64,000 nucleotides of DNA from JAOUEA01 sp038249195 (GTDB taxonomy: Bacteria > Actinomycetota > UBA4738 > HRBIN12): assembly GCA_038249195.1 (NCBI GenBank), contig JBBRWM010000002.1:124001-188000 (forward strand), written 5' to 3'. The notes under the pieces were generated by a model. That model made no database searches. It was not told the origin of the DNA and saw only the letters and a list, made by a program, of their open reading frames with translations. Shown here piece by piece: positions 27,454-35,352 of this stretch. The translations under genes were made by a program, and so were the position numbers. How positions within the stretch are numbered: position 1 is the first letter of the stretch; every line of letters starts with the position of its first letter.

Positions 27454-28104
27454 ATGAGACCTCTTCCTGCTCGCCTCGGTCTCGCCCTGTCTGCGACGCT
27501 CGTCGCCATCGTCCTCCTCGCGTCGACGGCATCGGCCAAGGGAGCGTCTCGGGCGGTGATCACAGGCCCGGGACTGGCCAACCCCGTCGTGATCAAGGAA
27601 GCCGGCTCGGGCGCGACCGGTGGCGACCTCGCGGCACTTGCAGACGAGTCCGGCTTCTACATCGGCGCCTGGGGCGCGCAGCCGCATCGCCGGATCGACA
27701 AACCCGCCGGTGACCTCGGTCCCCGCTACACGATCACCTACACCATGCCGCCGAATGGCGCAGGCTCGACGCAGGTCGTCCAGTACGTGTTCCCCTACGC
27801 CGAGCCTCGACCGGTCACCTACATGCCGCCGCACCAACCGCTCTGGTCATCGGGCCAGGAGACCGTGAGTACGTGGGTCGCGGCACATGCGGACCTCAAA
27901 CGAACGCTGGTAGGCCTTGGATTCCCGGCGACAGCGGCCGCCTCCGCAACAACGGTCGAGGTCGTCGAGGGGCAAGACTCATCAGCCGTGCCCTGGATGG
28001 TCGCGGCGGTTGCCGTGCTATTGCTGATGGCGATCCTGATCTGGCGTCGACGCTCGCGCCCGCCGATCGACGTCGCGGCATCTCCTGTCCACGAACCTCA
28101 TTGA
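27454..28104 (+). CDS. secreted protein with C-terminal membrane anchor
   Basis: A 216-residue protein with a signal peptide (LGLALSATLVAIVLLASTASA). The mature part starts KGASRAVITGPGL and carries YTITYTMPPNGAGSTQVVQYVFPYA in its middle. A C-terminal TM helix (about 180–200, VPWMVAAVAVLLLMAILIW) is followed by RRRSR, giving a surface-anchored topology with a cytoplasmic stop-transfer. No LPXTG motif. It lies within the putative island. Function unknown. Confidence 0.65.
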   Translation: MRPLPARLGLALSATLVAIVLLASTASAKGASRAVITGPGLANPVVIKEAGSGATGGDLAALADESGFYIGAWGAQPHRRIDKPAGDLGPRYTITYTMPPNGAGSTQVVQYVFPYAEPRPVTYMPPHQPLWSSGQETVSTWVAAHADLKRTLVGLGFPATAAASATTVEVVEGQDSSAVPWMVAAVAVLLLMAILIWRRRSRPPIDVAASPVHEPH

Positions 28105-28202
28105 GGCCCCCTCCTCAGTCGGGTCGGGCTGGGGGAGGAGGTGTGGCGGGGCCGGTGGTCCCCCTGACGGGTGGGGCTAGGCGAGCCTGACACACTGAGT
28201 CG

Positions 28203-29420
28203 ATGTCGATCGACGGCGCGGACGTGGTGGTGATCGGCGGTGGCCAGGCTGGGCTCGCCACCGGCCACGAGCTCGGCCGCCTCGGCATCGACCACGTGAT
28301 CTTAGATCGCGACCGTGTGGGCAGCATGTGGCGAGGGCTCTGGGACGGGTTCTGCATCAACACCCCGAACTGGAGCTTGATGATGCCGGGTCACGCCTAC
28401 GACGGCGACGACCCCGACGGGTTCCTGACGCGGGAGGGCATCGTCGGTTACCTCGAGCGGTACGCGCGAGCCGACGCCAGCCCGCTCAGCGAAGGCGTGG
28501 GCGTCACCTCGCTGCGACCCAGCGACGGCGGTTACCACCTCGAGACGACCGACGGGCCGATCGACGCTAGGACGGCCGTGGTCTGCACCGGCGCCTTCCA
28601 GCGGGCGTTTCGCCCGCCGGGGGCGGGATCGCTCCCCGCCGGGCTCCTCGCGATCGACACCCGCGACTACCGCGCCCCTTCTTCGCTGCCGGATGGGCGT
28701 GTCCTCGTCGTCGGGAACGGGCAGTCGGGGTGCCAGATCGCCGAGGAGCTGGTGGACGCCGGACGGGACGTGGTCCTGTCGTGCGGACGGGCGGCGTGGG
28801 CACCTCGCAGCATCGGCGGGGACGACCTGTTGTGGTGGCTGCTCGAGACCGGCTTCATGGACCAAGGTGTCGACGCGCTCCCGCCGGCGGTGCGGCTGGC
28901 TGCGAACGTCACCGCGAGCGGCGTCGACGGCGGCCACGACCTGCACGCGCGGTCCCTCCGGGCGAGAGGGGTCGCGCTGGTCGGGCGGTTCGCGGGTTGC
29001 GAGGGAGGGCAGATCCGGTTCGAGGATGGCCTGGTCGCCGGCATGGCCTGGTCCGACGCCCGCTACCTCGATCTGCGGCAGTTGATCCAGGAGTTCTGTG
29101 CGAGACGCGGTATCGAGAACCCCGGGCTGCCCGACCCCGAACCCTTCGAGGCGCAGGCGCCGGCGGCGATCCGCTCCGCGTCGCTGGGCGCCGTGATCTT
29201 CGCCGGGGGGTTCCGCTCCAACTACGTCGATTGGATCGACCTGCCAGGGGGCTTCGACGAGATGGGCTTCCCCGTCCAGCACGACGGTGCGAGCTCGGTG
29301 GCGCCCGGACTGTTCTTCGCGGGCGTGCATTTCCTGCGCAAACGCAAGTCTTCTCTGCTGTGCGGCGTGGGTGAGGACGCCGCGGTCGTGGCCGGCGGTG
29401 TTGCCGAGTACCTGGGCTGA
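28203..29420 (+). CDS. FAD-dependent monooxygenase/oxidoreductase (FMO-like)
   Basis: A 405-residue protein. FAD-binding GxGxxG is IGGGQAGLATG (about 10–20), followed by the FMO-type WRGLWDGFCINTPNW. A second dinucleotide fold (VLVVGNGQSGCQIAEEL, about 165–180) should bind NAD(P)H. Such enzymes hydroxylate or Baeyer–Villiger-oxidise small organic substrates. The stop overlaps the hydrolase ATG (TGATG), so a coupled catabolic pair is plausible. It lies in the putative island. Confidence 0.82.
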   Translation: MSIDGADVVVIGGGQAGLATGHELGRLGIDHVILDRDRVGSMWRGLWDGFCINTPNWSLMMPGHAYDGDDPDGFLTREGIVGYLERYARADASPLSEGVGVTSLRPSDGGYHLETTDGPIDARTAVVCTGAFQRAFRPPGAGSLPAGLLAIDTRDYRAPSSLPDGRVLVVGNGQSGCQIAEELVDAGRDVVLSCGRAAWAPRSIGGDDLLWWLLETGFMDQGVDALPPAVRLAANVTASGVDGGHDLHARSLRARGVALVGRFAGCEGGQIRFEDGLVAGMAWSDARYLDLRQLIQEFCARRGIENPGLPDPEPFEAQAPAAIRSASLGAVIFAGGFRSNYVDWIDLPGGFDEMGFPVQHDGASSVAPGLFFAGVHFLRKRKSSLLCGVGEDAAVVAGGVAEYLG

Positions 29421-30328
29421 TGGCGTTCGAGGTCCAGGAGTTCCCGTCCGAAGGAGCGCTCTTGCGTGGGCGACTGTATCGCCCGCCCGGAAAGCGGCTC
29501 GCTCCCGTCGTGGTCATGACGCACGGAACCTCCGCGACGATATCGATGGTGACCGACCGCTACGCCGAGGTCTTCCAGGAAGCAGGGCTCGCGGCGTTCC
29601 TCTACGACCATCGCAATTTCGGTGGCAGCGGTGGCGAGCCGCGCCGGGAGATCAACCCCTGGGTCCAGGCACGCGGCTACCGCGACGCGATGACGTTCGT
29701 CGCATCTCTCGCCGGCATCGATAGGGGCGCGATCGCGATCTGGGGCGATAGCTACAGCGCCGCAGAAGTCCTGGTCGTGGGGGCCGTGGACGATCGCGTG
29801 CGAGCCGCCGTTGCTCAGGTCCCCGCGTGCGGCCCTGCGCCTTCGCCGCCTGACGCTGATGGCTCGCTGTTCGCGGCCATGCGGGAAACGCTCCTGCACG
29901 GAGAGATCGGAGGTGGGGCGGGGGGAAGGAAGGACGGCCCCATGCCGGTCGTTTCGGCGGACCAGCTCAACACGCCGTCTATGCTCACGCCGATCCAGGC
30001 CTTCCGCTGGTTCATCGAGCACGGGGGGCGTCACGGCTCGGGGTGGGAGAACCGGGCGACGCGCGTCATCCCGTCGACCCCCGCTCCGTTCCATGCTGGC
30101 ATCGCCACGCCGCACCTCCGGGCCCCCCTGCTCATGATGATCGCGCCCGAGGACGAGATGCCCGGGGCGGATCCGGACGTCTCCGGCGCAGCCTTCCGAG
30201 CGGCGGCCGGACCGAAGGAGTTGATGGAGATCGACGGGGGGCATTTCGGACTCCTCTGGCATCCGAGCGAACACTTCGACCGAGCCAGCCAGGCCCAGCG
30301 CAGATTCCTCGCGCGGACCCTGATGTGA
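29420..30328 (+). CDS. alpha/beta hydrolase
   Basis: A 302-residue protein. The oxyanion HG is in VVMTHGTSATIS, the nucleophile Ser111 in IWGDSYSAAEV, and the catalytic His in IDGGHFGLLW, with an acid in IAPEDEMPGADP. Length and order fit the DUF/X-Pro dipeptidyl-peptidase-like subclass of hydrolases. It is translationally coupled to the monooxygenase and ends 24 bp before the right direct repeat. The substrate is probably an ester or lactone made by the monooxygenase; this is inference. Confidence 0.82.
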   Translation: MAFEVQEFPSEGALLRGRLYRPPGKRLAPVVVMTHGTSATISMVTDRYAEVFQEAGLAAFLYDHRNFGGSGGEPRREINPWVQARGYRDAMTFVASLAGIDRGAIAIWGDSYSAAEVLVVGAVDDRVRAAVAQVPACGPAPSPPDADGSLFAAMRETLLHGEIGGGAGGRKDGPMPVVSADQLNTPSMLTPIQAFRWFIEHGGRHGSGWENRATRVIPSTPAPFHAGIATPHLRAPLLMMIAPEDEMPGADPDVSGAAFRAAAGPKELMEIDGGHFGLLWHPSEHFDRASQAQRRFLARTLM

Positions 30329-30352
30329 GCCGGGACGGCAGCGAGATCCATC

Positions 30353-30376
30353 GTTCGAGTCCCTCGGCGCCCACCG
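30353..30376 (+). repeat. direct repeat, right copy (attR-like tRNA-Val 3' remnant)
   Basis: A 24-bp copy of the tRNA-Val 3' end without the rest of the tRNA. One mismatch to 26476–26499. The orientation is the same, as expected for island integration. Confidence 0.6.
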
Positions 30377-30666
30377 GGAACGTTCGGGTCGGCGGGCGAG
30401 GGCTCCGTTCACGCCGCAACGAGCTCCCCGGGCCACCCGGGACGTTCGCCTTAGAGGTTAGGCATCGCTGTTCGCTGTGACGTAAGGGATGGAGGTGGAC
30501 AACGAGGGCTCCGAGCCTCGGGGTGCTCCTCCAGACCGTAGTGACCGTCTCAGCCACGATCCACGCGTATCCACGAGCGGTCGGCGCGCCGCTATCGTTG
30601 CTTCCATGCTGATGGACGCACTCGAGTCCGCGCCATCCGCGAGGACGTCCTGATGCGCTGCGGCGT
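30377..30666. other. gene-free interval with a TATCGT box
   Basis: The interval after the right repeat has no convincing gene. TATCGT (30593–30598) lies 7 nt before an ATG at 30606, which opens a 15-codon reading frame ending in TGA ahead of the gene at 30667. It may be a leader peptide or an mRNA start upstream of that gene. Confidence 0.3.
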
Positions 30667-32136
30667 ATGAGTCCTCAACGAACGTGGCGACGGCGGCCTG
30701 CCCGGGCGGCGCTGGCGGTCGCGCTCGTGGCGGCCTCGGTCGGCGGTCTCCTCGCGGTGTCGGGCGCCCTGCGTGGTCGTCGCGGCCCGGCCGAGGCCTC
30801 GAGGGTTCCGAGCCGGCCGATCGCCTCGTCGCCCGCGTCATCGGCGGCTCCCCGAGCTGCGGTCGCGGACTGCGCCTCCTCGAGGCTCAGGGCTCCGTTC
30901 GAGGGTCCGGGGGCACCCGAGGGCACCGTGCGGATCCACTGCGACCCCAAGGGTGCCTGGGTGATGGACGTGAGGTGGGGTCGCGGAGCCGGCGGTGCGT
31001 GGCCGCTGCGCGGCGTCTGCGCGGAACCCTGCCTCCCGTACGCCACACCGGACATCAACGCAGACGGACGCGCCGAGCTGCTCCTGTGGAGCCGCGACGA
31101 CGAGCATCCCCTCGGCTTCGTGACGGTCTTCGACATGAACCCGTCGGAGGCCGCCGGTGTGCCGGTCGCGGTCCGGGCCATCGACGGCGCTCGGCTCGAT
31201 CGCCGATTCGCTGTGGGTGTGGACGACCGGCGTTACCTCGCGATGGATTGTGAGGGCGGCCCGTTCTCGTGGCGCTCCCTCACCCGGCGGGCCGACGGTC
31301 GATGGGACGAGCGGGCATCGGTCTTCGACTTCACCAGCGGGCGAACGAGTGGCCGTCCGGGACTGCGACTGCTCCGCGCCACGAGGCGGGTGGTGCGCCG
31401 AGCGGGCACGATCCAGTCACAGGTATGCGGCGCGCCGATCCTGCTCGGCGCAGCCGGCAGCGCCACCGCGATCCTGCCCGCGGAACGGCTCGGGGGTGTC
31501 CCGTTCCCCGTGTGCGACGTCACCCGGACGCCCCTGAAGTACGGGCCGGCCGTCGATGGTGCGGCCGTGGTGTTCAGCAGGGCCAGGGGAGCCACGTGCG
31601 GACGTCCCGGTTCCGATTGGTTCCTCGGCGTTTCCGAGGAACAGGCTGGCGAGAGGTTGGCAGCATTCGGACCCATCGTGGGCTGCGCGCCGCGATGCTG
31701 GGCCTACGGCGCGTTCCAGACGTTCGATACCGATGGCGCCTGGGACGTGGGCGTGGGTATCCAGCCGTCCACCTCCACCATCCGTCTGTACGACGTGGGG
31801 ACCGGTCCGGGCGATTGGCGCGTCGAGACCATCGTGTCCGCGTGCGGCACCGCACCCGATTGCCTGCCCACCCCCTTCCAATACCGAGTGGGATCGAGCT
31901 CAGGAGGAGCGTCGGGGCTGTCCTGTCATGTCGCGGGAGGCCGGGTCACGGGCCTGGTGCTCTGGTCTCGAGATACACACGCGGGCCGCTGGAGCTCCGC
32001 ACGGCTCGTCTTCCACGACGGTTCTGTCAGCAGGACCGACGAGCGAGGCGGGCTCGGCGGCCCCCCTCCGGGCCTGACTCTTCCACTGGAACGCTGCCTC
32101 GGCGCCGTGACCTCGGCGCCTCCCTCCTCGCCGTGA
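30667..32136 (+). CDS. large exported protein with FG-GAP/VCBS-like repeats
   Basis: A 489-residue protein with an N-terminal TM/signal segment (ALAVALVAASVGGLLAVSGAL). Two segments look like calcium-binding FG-GAP/VCBS repeats: PDINADGRAELLLWSRDD and FDTDGAWDVGVGIQ. Many cysteines (for example CAEPCLPY, GCAPRCWAYG, CGTAPDCLP) suggest an exported, disulfide-bonded beta-propeller. No enzyme motif was seen. It is convergent with the next gene, 19 bp apart. Confidence 0.6.
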   Translation: MSPQRTWRRRPARAALAVALVAASVGGLLAVSGALRGRRGPAEASRVPSRPIASSPASSAAPRAAVADCASSRLRAPFEGPGAPEGTVRIHCDPKGAWVMDVRWGRGAGGAWPLRGVCAEPCLPYATPDINADGRAELLLWSRDDEHPLGFVTVFDMNPSEAAGVPVAVRAIDGARLDRRFAVGVDDRRYLAMDCEGGPFSWRSLTRRADGRWDERASVFDFTSGRTSGRPGLRLLRATRRVVRRAGTIQSQVCGAPILLGAAGSATAILPAERLGGVPFPVCDVTRTPLKYGPAVDGAAVVFSRARGATCGRPGSDWFLGVSEEQAGERLAAFGPIVGCAPRCWAYGAFQTFDTDGAWDVGVGIQPSTSTIRLYDVGTGPGDWRVETIVSACGTAPDCLPTPFQYRVGSSSGGASGLSCHVAGGRVTGLVLWSRDTHAGRWSSARLVFHDGSVSRTDERGGLGGPPPGLTLPLERCLGAVTSAPPSSP

Positions 32137-32155
32137 CGCGGAAGAGTGCGAGACC

Positions 32156-32785
32156 CTACGGCGCGCTTCCCGTCGGCGGCGCCAGGTCGCTGAGCACGGC
32201 CTCGAGCTTCCTGACATGGGCCGGTGCGTCCAGGCCCCAGACCGACACGCCGTCGGCGATCCCTTGCACCGAAGCGATCGCGGCCCGGATGACCCGGACG
32301 CGGTCGCATCTCCTCGACCTCATGACAGACACTTCGGCGATGACTAGGCCCGTCGCCCCGTCCTTCACGCCGGCGATGGCCGCGGCGAACGGCCCCGGAT
32401 GACACTGCATGCCTTGGCCCTGGACCAGCAGATAGTCGGCGGGGATGCCGACCCACCCGGGGTGTTGCTTTCGGATGGCGCCGCTCGGCGCGATCATCGC
32501 TCGTAGCCCGCGTTTGTGGGCCAGCCTCACGAAGTTCTTCATCGCCACCACCGGGTGGTTCTGCTGCCACAGCGGCGTGTAGCGCCAGTGCTCGATGTCG
32601 TACATCACGACCGCCTGAGGCAGGTCGATGGCCCGTCGGAATGTCTCCAGGTCGTCGAACTGGCGGACCTCGCCCGTCGTGGTGGCATCCCACTTGTCCT
32701 GCTGCACAGACCAGGTGGGCTCGACCGAGCCGGCGAGGGCTTGGGACATCAGGGCCGTGATGAGGACTGGAAGGAAGAAGGTCAT
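32156..32785 (-). CDS. exported TIM-barrel-like hypothetical protein
   Basis: A 209-residue protein with a short signal-like N-terminus (MTFFLPVLITALMSQALAGS). The body has a beta-alpha pattern: AVVMYDIEHWRYTP, LAHKRGLRAMIAPSG, YLLVQGQGM and TGLVIAEVSVMRSR, as in half of a glycoside-hydrolase-like barrel. It is shorter than usual catalytic barrels, so it may be truncated or a small family of its own. It is divergent from the gene at 32872. Confidence 0.5.
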   Translation of the reverse strand: MTFFLPVLITALMSQALAGSVEPTWSVQQDKWDATTTGEVRQFDDLETFRRAIDLPQAVVMYDIEHWRYTPLWQQNHPVVAMKNFVRLAHKRGLRAMIAPSGAIRKQHPGWVGIPADYLLVQGQGMQCHPGPFAAAIAGVKDGATGLVIAEVSVMRSRRCDRVRVIRAAIASVQGIADGVSVWGLDAPAHVRKLEAVLSDLAPPTGSAP

Positions 32786-32871
32786 CGCGCTCGAATCGGC
32801 CGATGACCGCCTCGACTTGAGGCCGAGCGCGCTACGTTGCGTCGCGCCGATCCCTGTGGCAAGGTCCGGGG

Positions 32872-33324
32872 ATGCGGCTGCGGATCCTCCTCGCGTTCGG
32901 GCTGATCGGGCTCTTTGCGACCCAGGCGGCGGCCGCTCCCGCCGGCGTGCCCAGCGGGCCAGGGCCTCGCGTGCGTGCGACCATGTACGCGACCGTACTC
33001 AAGGGCGCGAAGGTGCAGATCCTCGTGCGCGAATGCGCCGTGCCGAAAGAGCAGCGCCGATGCATGCTGATCCCCGACGGGCTGCGAAGCGCGATCGAAC
33101 ATGAGGTGAGCGGGGCTGTTCGGTGGGGATATCGTGCGTGGCCCAAGGGGGGCAAGTTCTACGTCCTCGCCCCGGTGTACCGGGTCGGCGCTCGTGCGTG
33201 GTTCCGCTACGCGTGGACCGACCCGGCCCCCAACGGATGTACCGGTGGCGGCCGCAACTCATTCCATCGAGGCGGCGGCGGGTGGACGATGAGCCACTCC
33301 AGCGGCTACGGCGGATGTCCTTGA
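32872..33324 (+). CDS. small secreted protein
   Basis: A 150-residue protein with signal peptide LRILLAFGLIGLFATQAAA. The mature part has four cysteines (RECAVPKEQRRCM, NGCTGGG, YGGCP) and a Gly/Ser/His-rich C-terminus (SFHRGGGGWTMSHSSGYGG). AAGGTCCGGGG supplies a ribosome binding site and TACGTT (32833–32838) a possible -10 box. No family was recognised. Confidence 0.55.
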   Translation: MRLRILLAFGLIGLFATQAAAAPAGVPSGPGPRVRATMYATVLKGAKVQILVRECAVPKEQRRCMLIPDGLRSAIEHEVSGAVRWGYRAWPKGGKFYVLAPVYRVGARAWFRYAWTDPAPNGCTGGGRNSFHRGGGGWTMSHSSGYGGCP

Positions 33325-33444
33325 GGACCGTCGCGCTCCGAACTCTCTAACCCCCTTACGGCCCACGGAACACGCGCGCGAACCCAGAGCGAACGGTCCA
33401 TGCCCAGTAAGGACTTCGCAACATCGCGGGTCCATCATGGGGAC

Positions 33445-34122
33445 GTGACGAGCGTGTTGGTGGTCGACGACGAGCCGATGGTGCGCGAGGTCCTCGCGCG
33501 CTACCTCGTGAAGGAGGGCTTCTCGGTGGCCACGGCCGAGGACGGCCTCGAGGCGCTCCTGCGGTTCGGCGAATCTGTTCCCGACCTCGTCTTGCTCGAC
33601 CTCATGCTGCCCAAGCTGAGCGGGTTCGAGGTGCTCCAACAGATGCGCGAGTCCGCCGCCGTGCCGGTCATCATGCTCACCGCGCGCGGTGAGGAGACGG
33701 ACCGGATCGTCGGCCTGGACATGGGCGCCGACGACTACGTTACGAAGCCGTTCTCCCCCCGGGAGGTCATCTCGCGTGTTCGGGCGGTTCTGCGCCGGAT
33801 GGATCCCGGCCCGAGGTCCGGCGGCCGGCTCGTCTTCGGCGATCTCGAGATCGACCCGGACCGGCGTGAGCTCAAGCGCGGCGGCTCGCTCGTTCGGCTC
33901 ACGCGCAAGGAATTCGATCTCTTGCACTTCCTGGCCTCCCAGCCCGGGGTGACCTTCAGCCGCACCCAGCTGCTGGAGGAGGTGTGGGACTTCGCGTGGG
34001 ACGGGGACAGCGCGACCGTCACCGTGCATATCCGGCGCCTCCGCGAGAAGATCGAGGCTGAGCCCTCGAACCCGACACGTTTGGTGACGGTCTGGGGCGT
34101 CGGCTATCGGTTCGAGCCATGA
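33445..34122 (+). CDS. OmpR/PhoB-type response regulator
   Basis: About 225 residues. The receiver domain has VVDDE at 6–10, phospho-acceptor Asp52 in LLDLMLPK, the Thr of MLTARG and Lys of VTKPFSP. The C-terminal winged helix contains LTRKEFDLLHFLASQPG and HIRRLREKIE. The frame is open to 33400, but GTG 33445 directly before TSVLVVDDE matches family length and has CATCAT 6 nt upstream. It overlaps the kinase ATG by 4 nt (ATGA). Confidence 0.92.
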   Translation: MTSVLVVDDEPMVREVLARYLVKEGFSVATAEDGLEALLRFGESVPDLVLLDLMLPKLSGFEVLQQMRESAAVPVIMLTARGEETDRIVGLDMGADDYVTKPFSPREVISRVRAVLRRMDPGPRSGGRLVFGDLEIDPDRRELKRGGSLVRLTRKEFDLLHFLASQPGVTFSRTQLLEEVWDFAWDGDSATVTVHIRRLREKIEAEPSNPTRLVTVWGVGYRFEP

Positions 34123-35327
34123 GGGGCGGCTGGCGCACGGCGCTCCTCGTGGTTGCCGTCGCGGCGGCGGGGGGGGCGGGGACCCTGATCGTCGGTGCGG
34201 TGGTGGGCATGGACACGCCCAGCCTCGCCGACCTGCTCTTCTCGTTGTTGGTCGCCACGCTCGTGACCGTGGTCGCGGCGCTCATGGCCCGGCCGCTCCT
34301 GCAACGGGCGTCGTTCCGCCAGCGGTTCGTCGCCCTGCCCTTGGTCGCCGCGGGCGTGGCGCTCGCGAACCTCGCCGTCCTGGCCGCGCGGATGTTCGTC
34401 AGCCATCACGACGCCGTCGCGCTCGGCGTGCTGCTGCTCTACAGCGTCGGCGCGGGCGTGGCGGCGGCCCTCGTCCTCGCGCGGTCGTCGGTCGTCGCGG
34501 TGGGCCGACTGGGAGCGACGGCCGAGCGGTTGGGAGACGGAGACCTCAGCGCCCGTGCGGGCGCCGTGGGCGCGGGTCCCGAACTCGACGCGCTCGCGCA
34601 CACGTTGGACGAGATGGCCGTGCGACTGCAGGAGGCCAACGAGCGGGAGCGGCGGGTCGACCTCATGCGGCGCGACCTCATGACGACGGTGTCTCACGAC
34701 CTCCGCACACCGCTGGCGAGCCTCCGGGCGATGGTAGAGGCGATCGACGACGACGTCGTGTCGGATCTACCGAGCCTGCAGCGCTATGCGAGTGAGATGC
34801 GCCGCTCCGTGAGGCAGCTGAGCGTCATGGTCGACGACCTCTTCGAGCTCGCCCAGCTCGAGGCTGGTGCGATCGAGGCGGAGACCCGTCGCGCCCAGCT
34901 CGCCGAGGTCGTCGTGAACGCGGTGGCCACCGTCGAGCCGGAGGCGCAGGCCAAAGGCCTCGTCCTGCTCACCGACCTCGGAGCTGCCGGGGACGTCTCG
35001 TGCTCCCCGCGCCTCGTGCGGGTCCTGCAGAACCTCCTGGGCAACGCCGTGCGTCACACGCCTGCCGACGGGACGGTGCGCCTGTCGGCCGAACGCTCGC
35101 CCGATCGCCTGGTGCTGGCGGTAGAAGACGAGGGCGAGGGCATCGGACCCGAGGATCTCGCGCGGGTATTCGAGCCGTTCTTCCGCGCGGACCCCGCGCG
35201 CTCGGGCGCGGGGGCCGGCCTCGGGCTCGCGCTCGCGAAGCGCATCGTGGAGGCGCTGGGGGGCGCGATCAGCGCGCAGAGCGACCCGCACCATGGTTCG
35301 CGCTTCGTGGTGGACCTGCCGCTCTAG
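34119..35327 (+). CDS. HAMP-containing membrane sensor histidine kinase
   Basis: A 402-residue protein. Four hydrophobic segments lie in the first 125 residues, with no large extracellular loop, so sensing may be intramembrane. HAMP follows (about 126–175, SSVVAVGRLGATAERLGDGD), then HisKA (His in TTVSHDLRTPLASL) and HATPase_c (VLQNLLGNAVRHTP, VEDEGEGIGPED, GAGLGLALAKRI). It is coupled to the OmpR-type regulator. The next gene (dipeptidase) starts 25 bp downstream on its own TAGCAT box. Confidence 0.92.
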   Translation: MRGGWRTALLVVAVAAAGGAGTLIVGAVVGMDTPSLADLLFSLLVATLVTVVAALMARPLLQRASFRQRFVALPLVAAGVALANLAVLAARMFVSHHDAVALGVLLLYSVGAGVAAALVLARSSVVAVGRLGATAERLGDGDLSARAGAVGAGPELDALAHTLDEMAVRLQEANERERRVDLMRRDLMTTVSHDLRTPLASLRAMVEAIDDDVVSDLPSLQRYASEMRRSVRQLSVMVDDLFELAQLEAGAIEAETRRAQLAEVVVNAVATVEPEAQAKGLVLLTDLGAAGDVSCSPRLVRVLQNLLGNAVRHTPADGTVRLSAERSPDRLVLAVEDEGEGIGPEDLARVFEPFFRADPARSGAGAGLGLALAKRIVEALGGAISAQSDPHHGSRFVVDLPL

Positions 35328-35352
35328 CATCGGCGGGCTAGCATCACCGGCG

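Larger units (their letters stand above)
26476..30376. mobile_element. putative decayed genomic island integrated at tRNA-Val
   Basis: The interval between the tRNA-Val 3' end and a near-perfect copy of that end at 30353–30376 is 3.9 kb. It contains a flavin monooxygenase, an alpha/beta hydrolase, a secreted protein, a frameshifted membrane gene and a small ORF. Its left part is strikingly A+T-rich for this genome: 60 of 120 bases over 26761–26880 are G or C by my count. No integrase or transposase is intact, so mobility would be lost or supplied elsewhere. Confidence 0.55.

Noticed and set aside
28105..28141. Inverted repeat CCTCCTC/GAGGAGG after the secreted-protein gene.
   Set aside because: The loop of about 18 nt contains competing G-runs and there is no U-tract; too weak to call a terminator.
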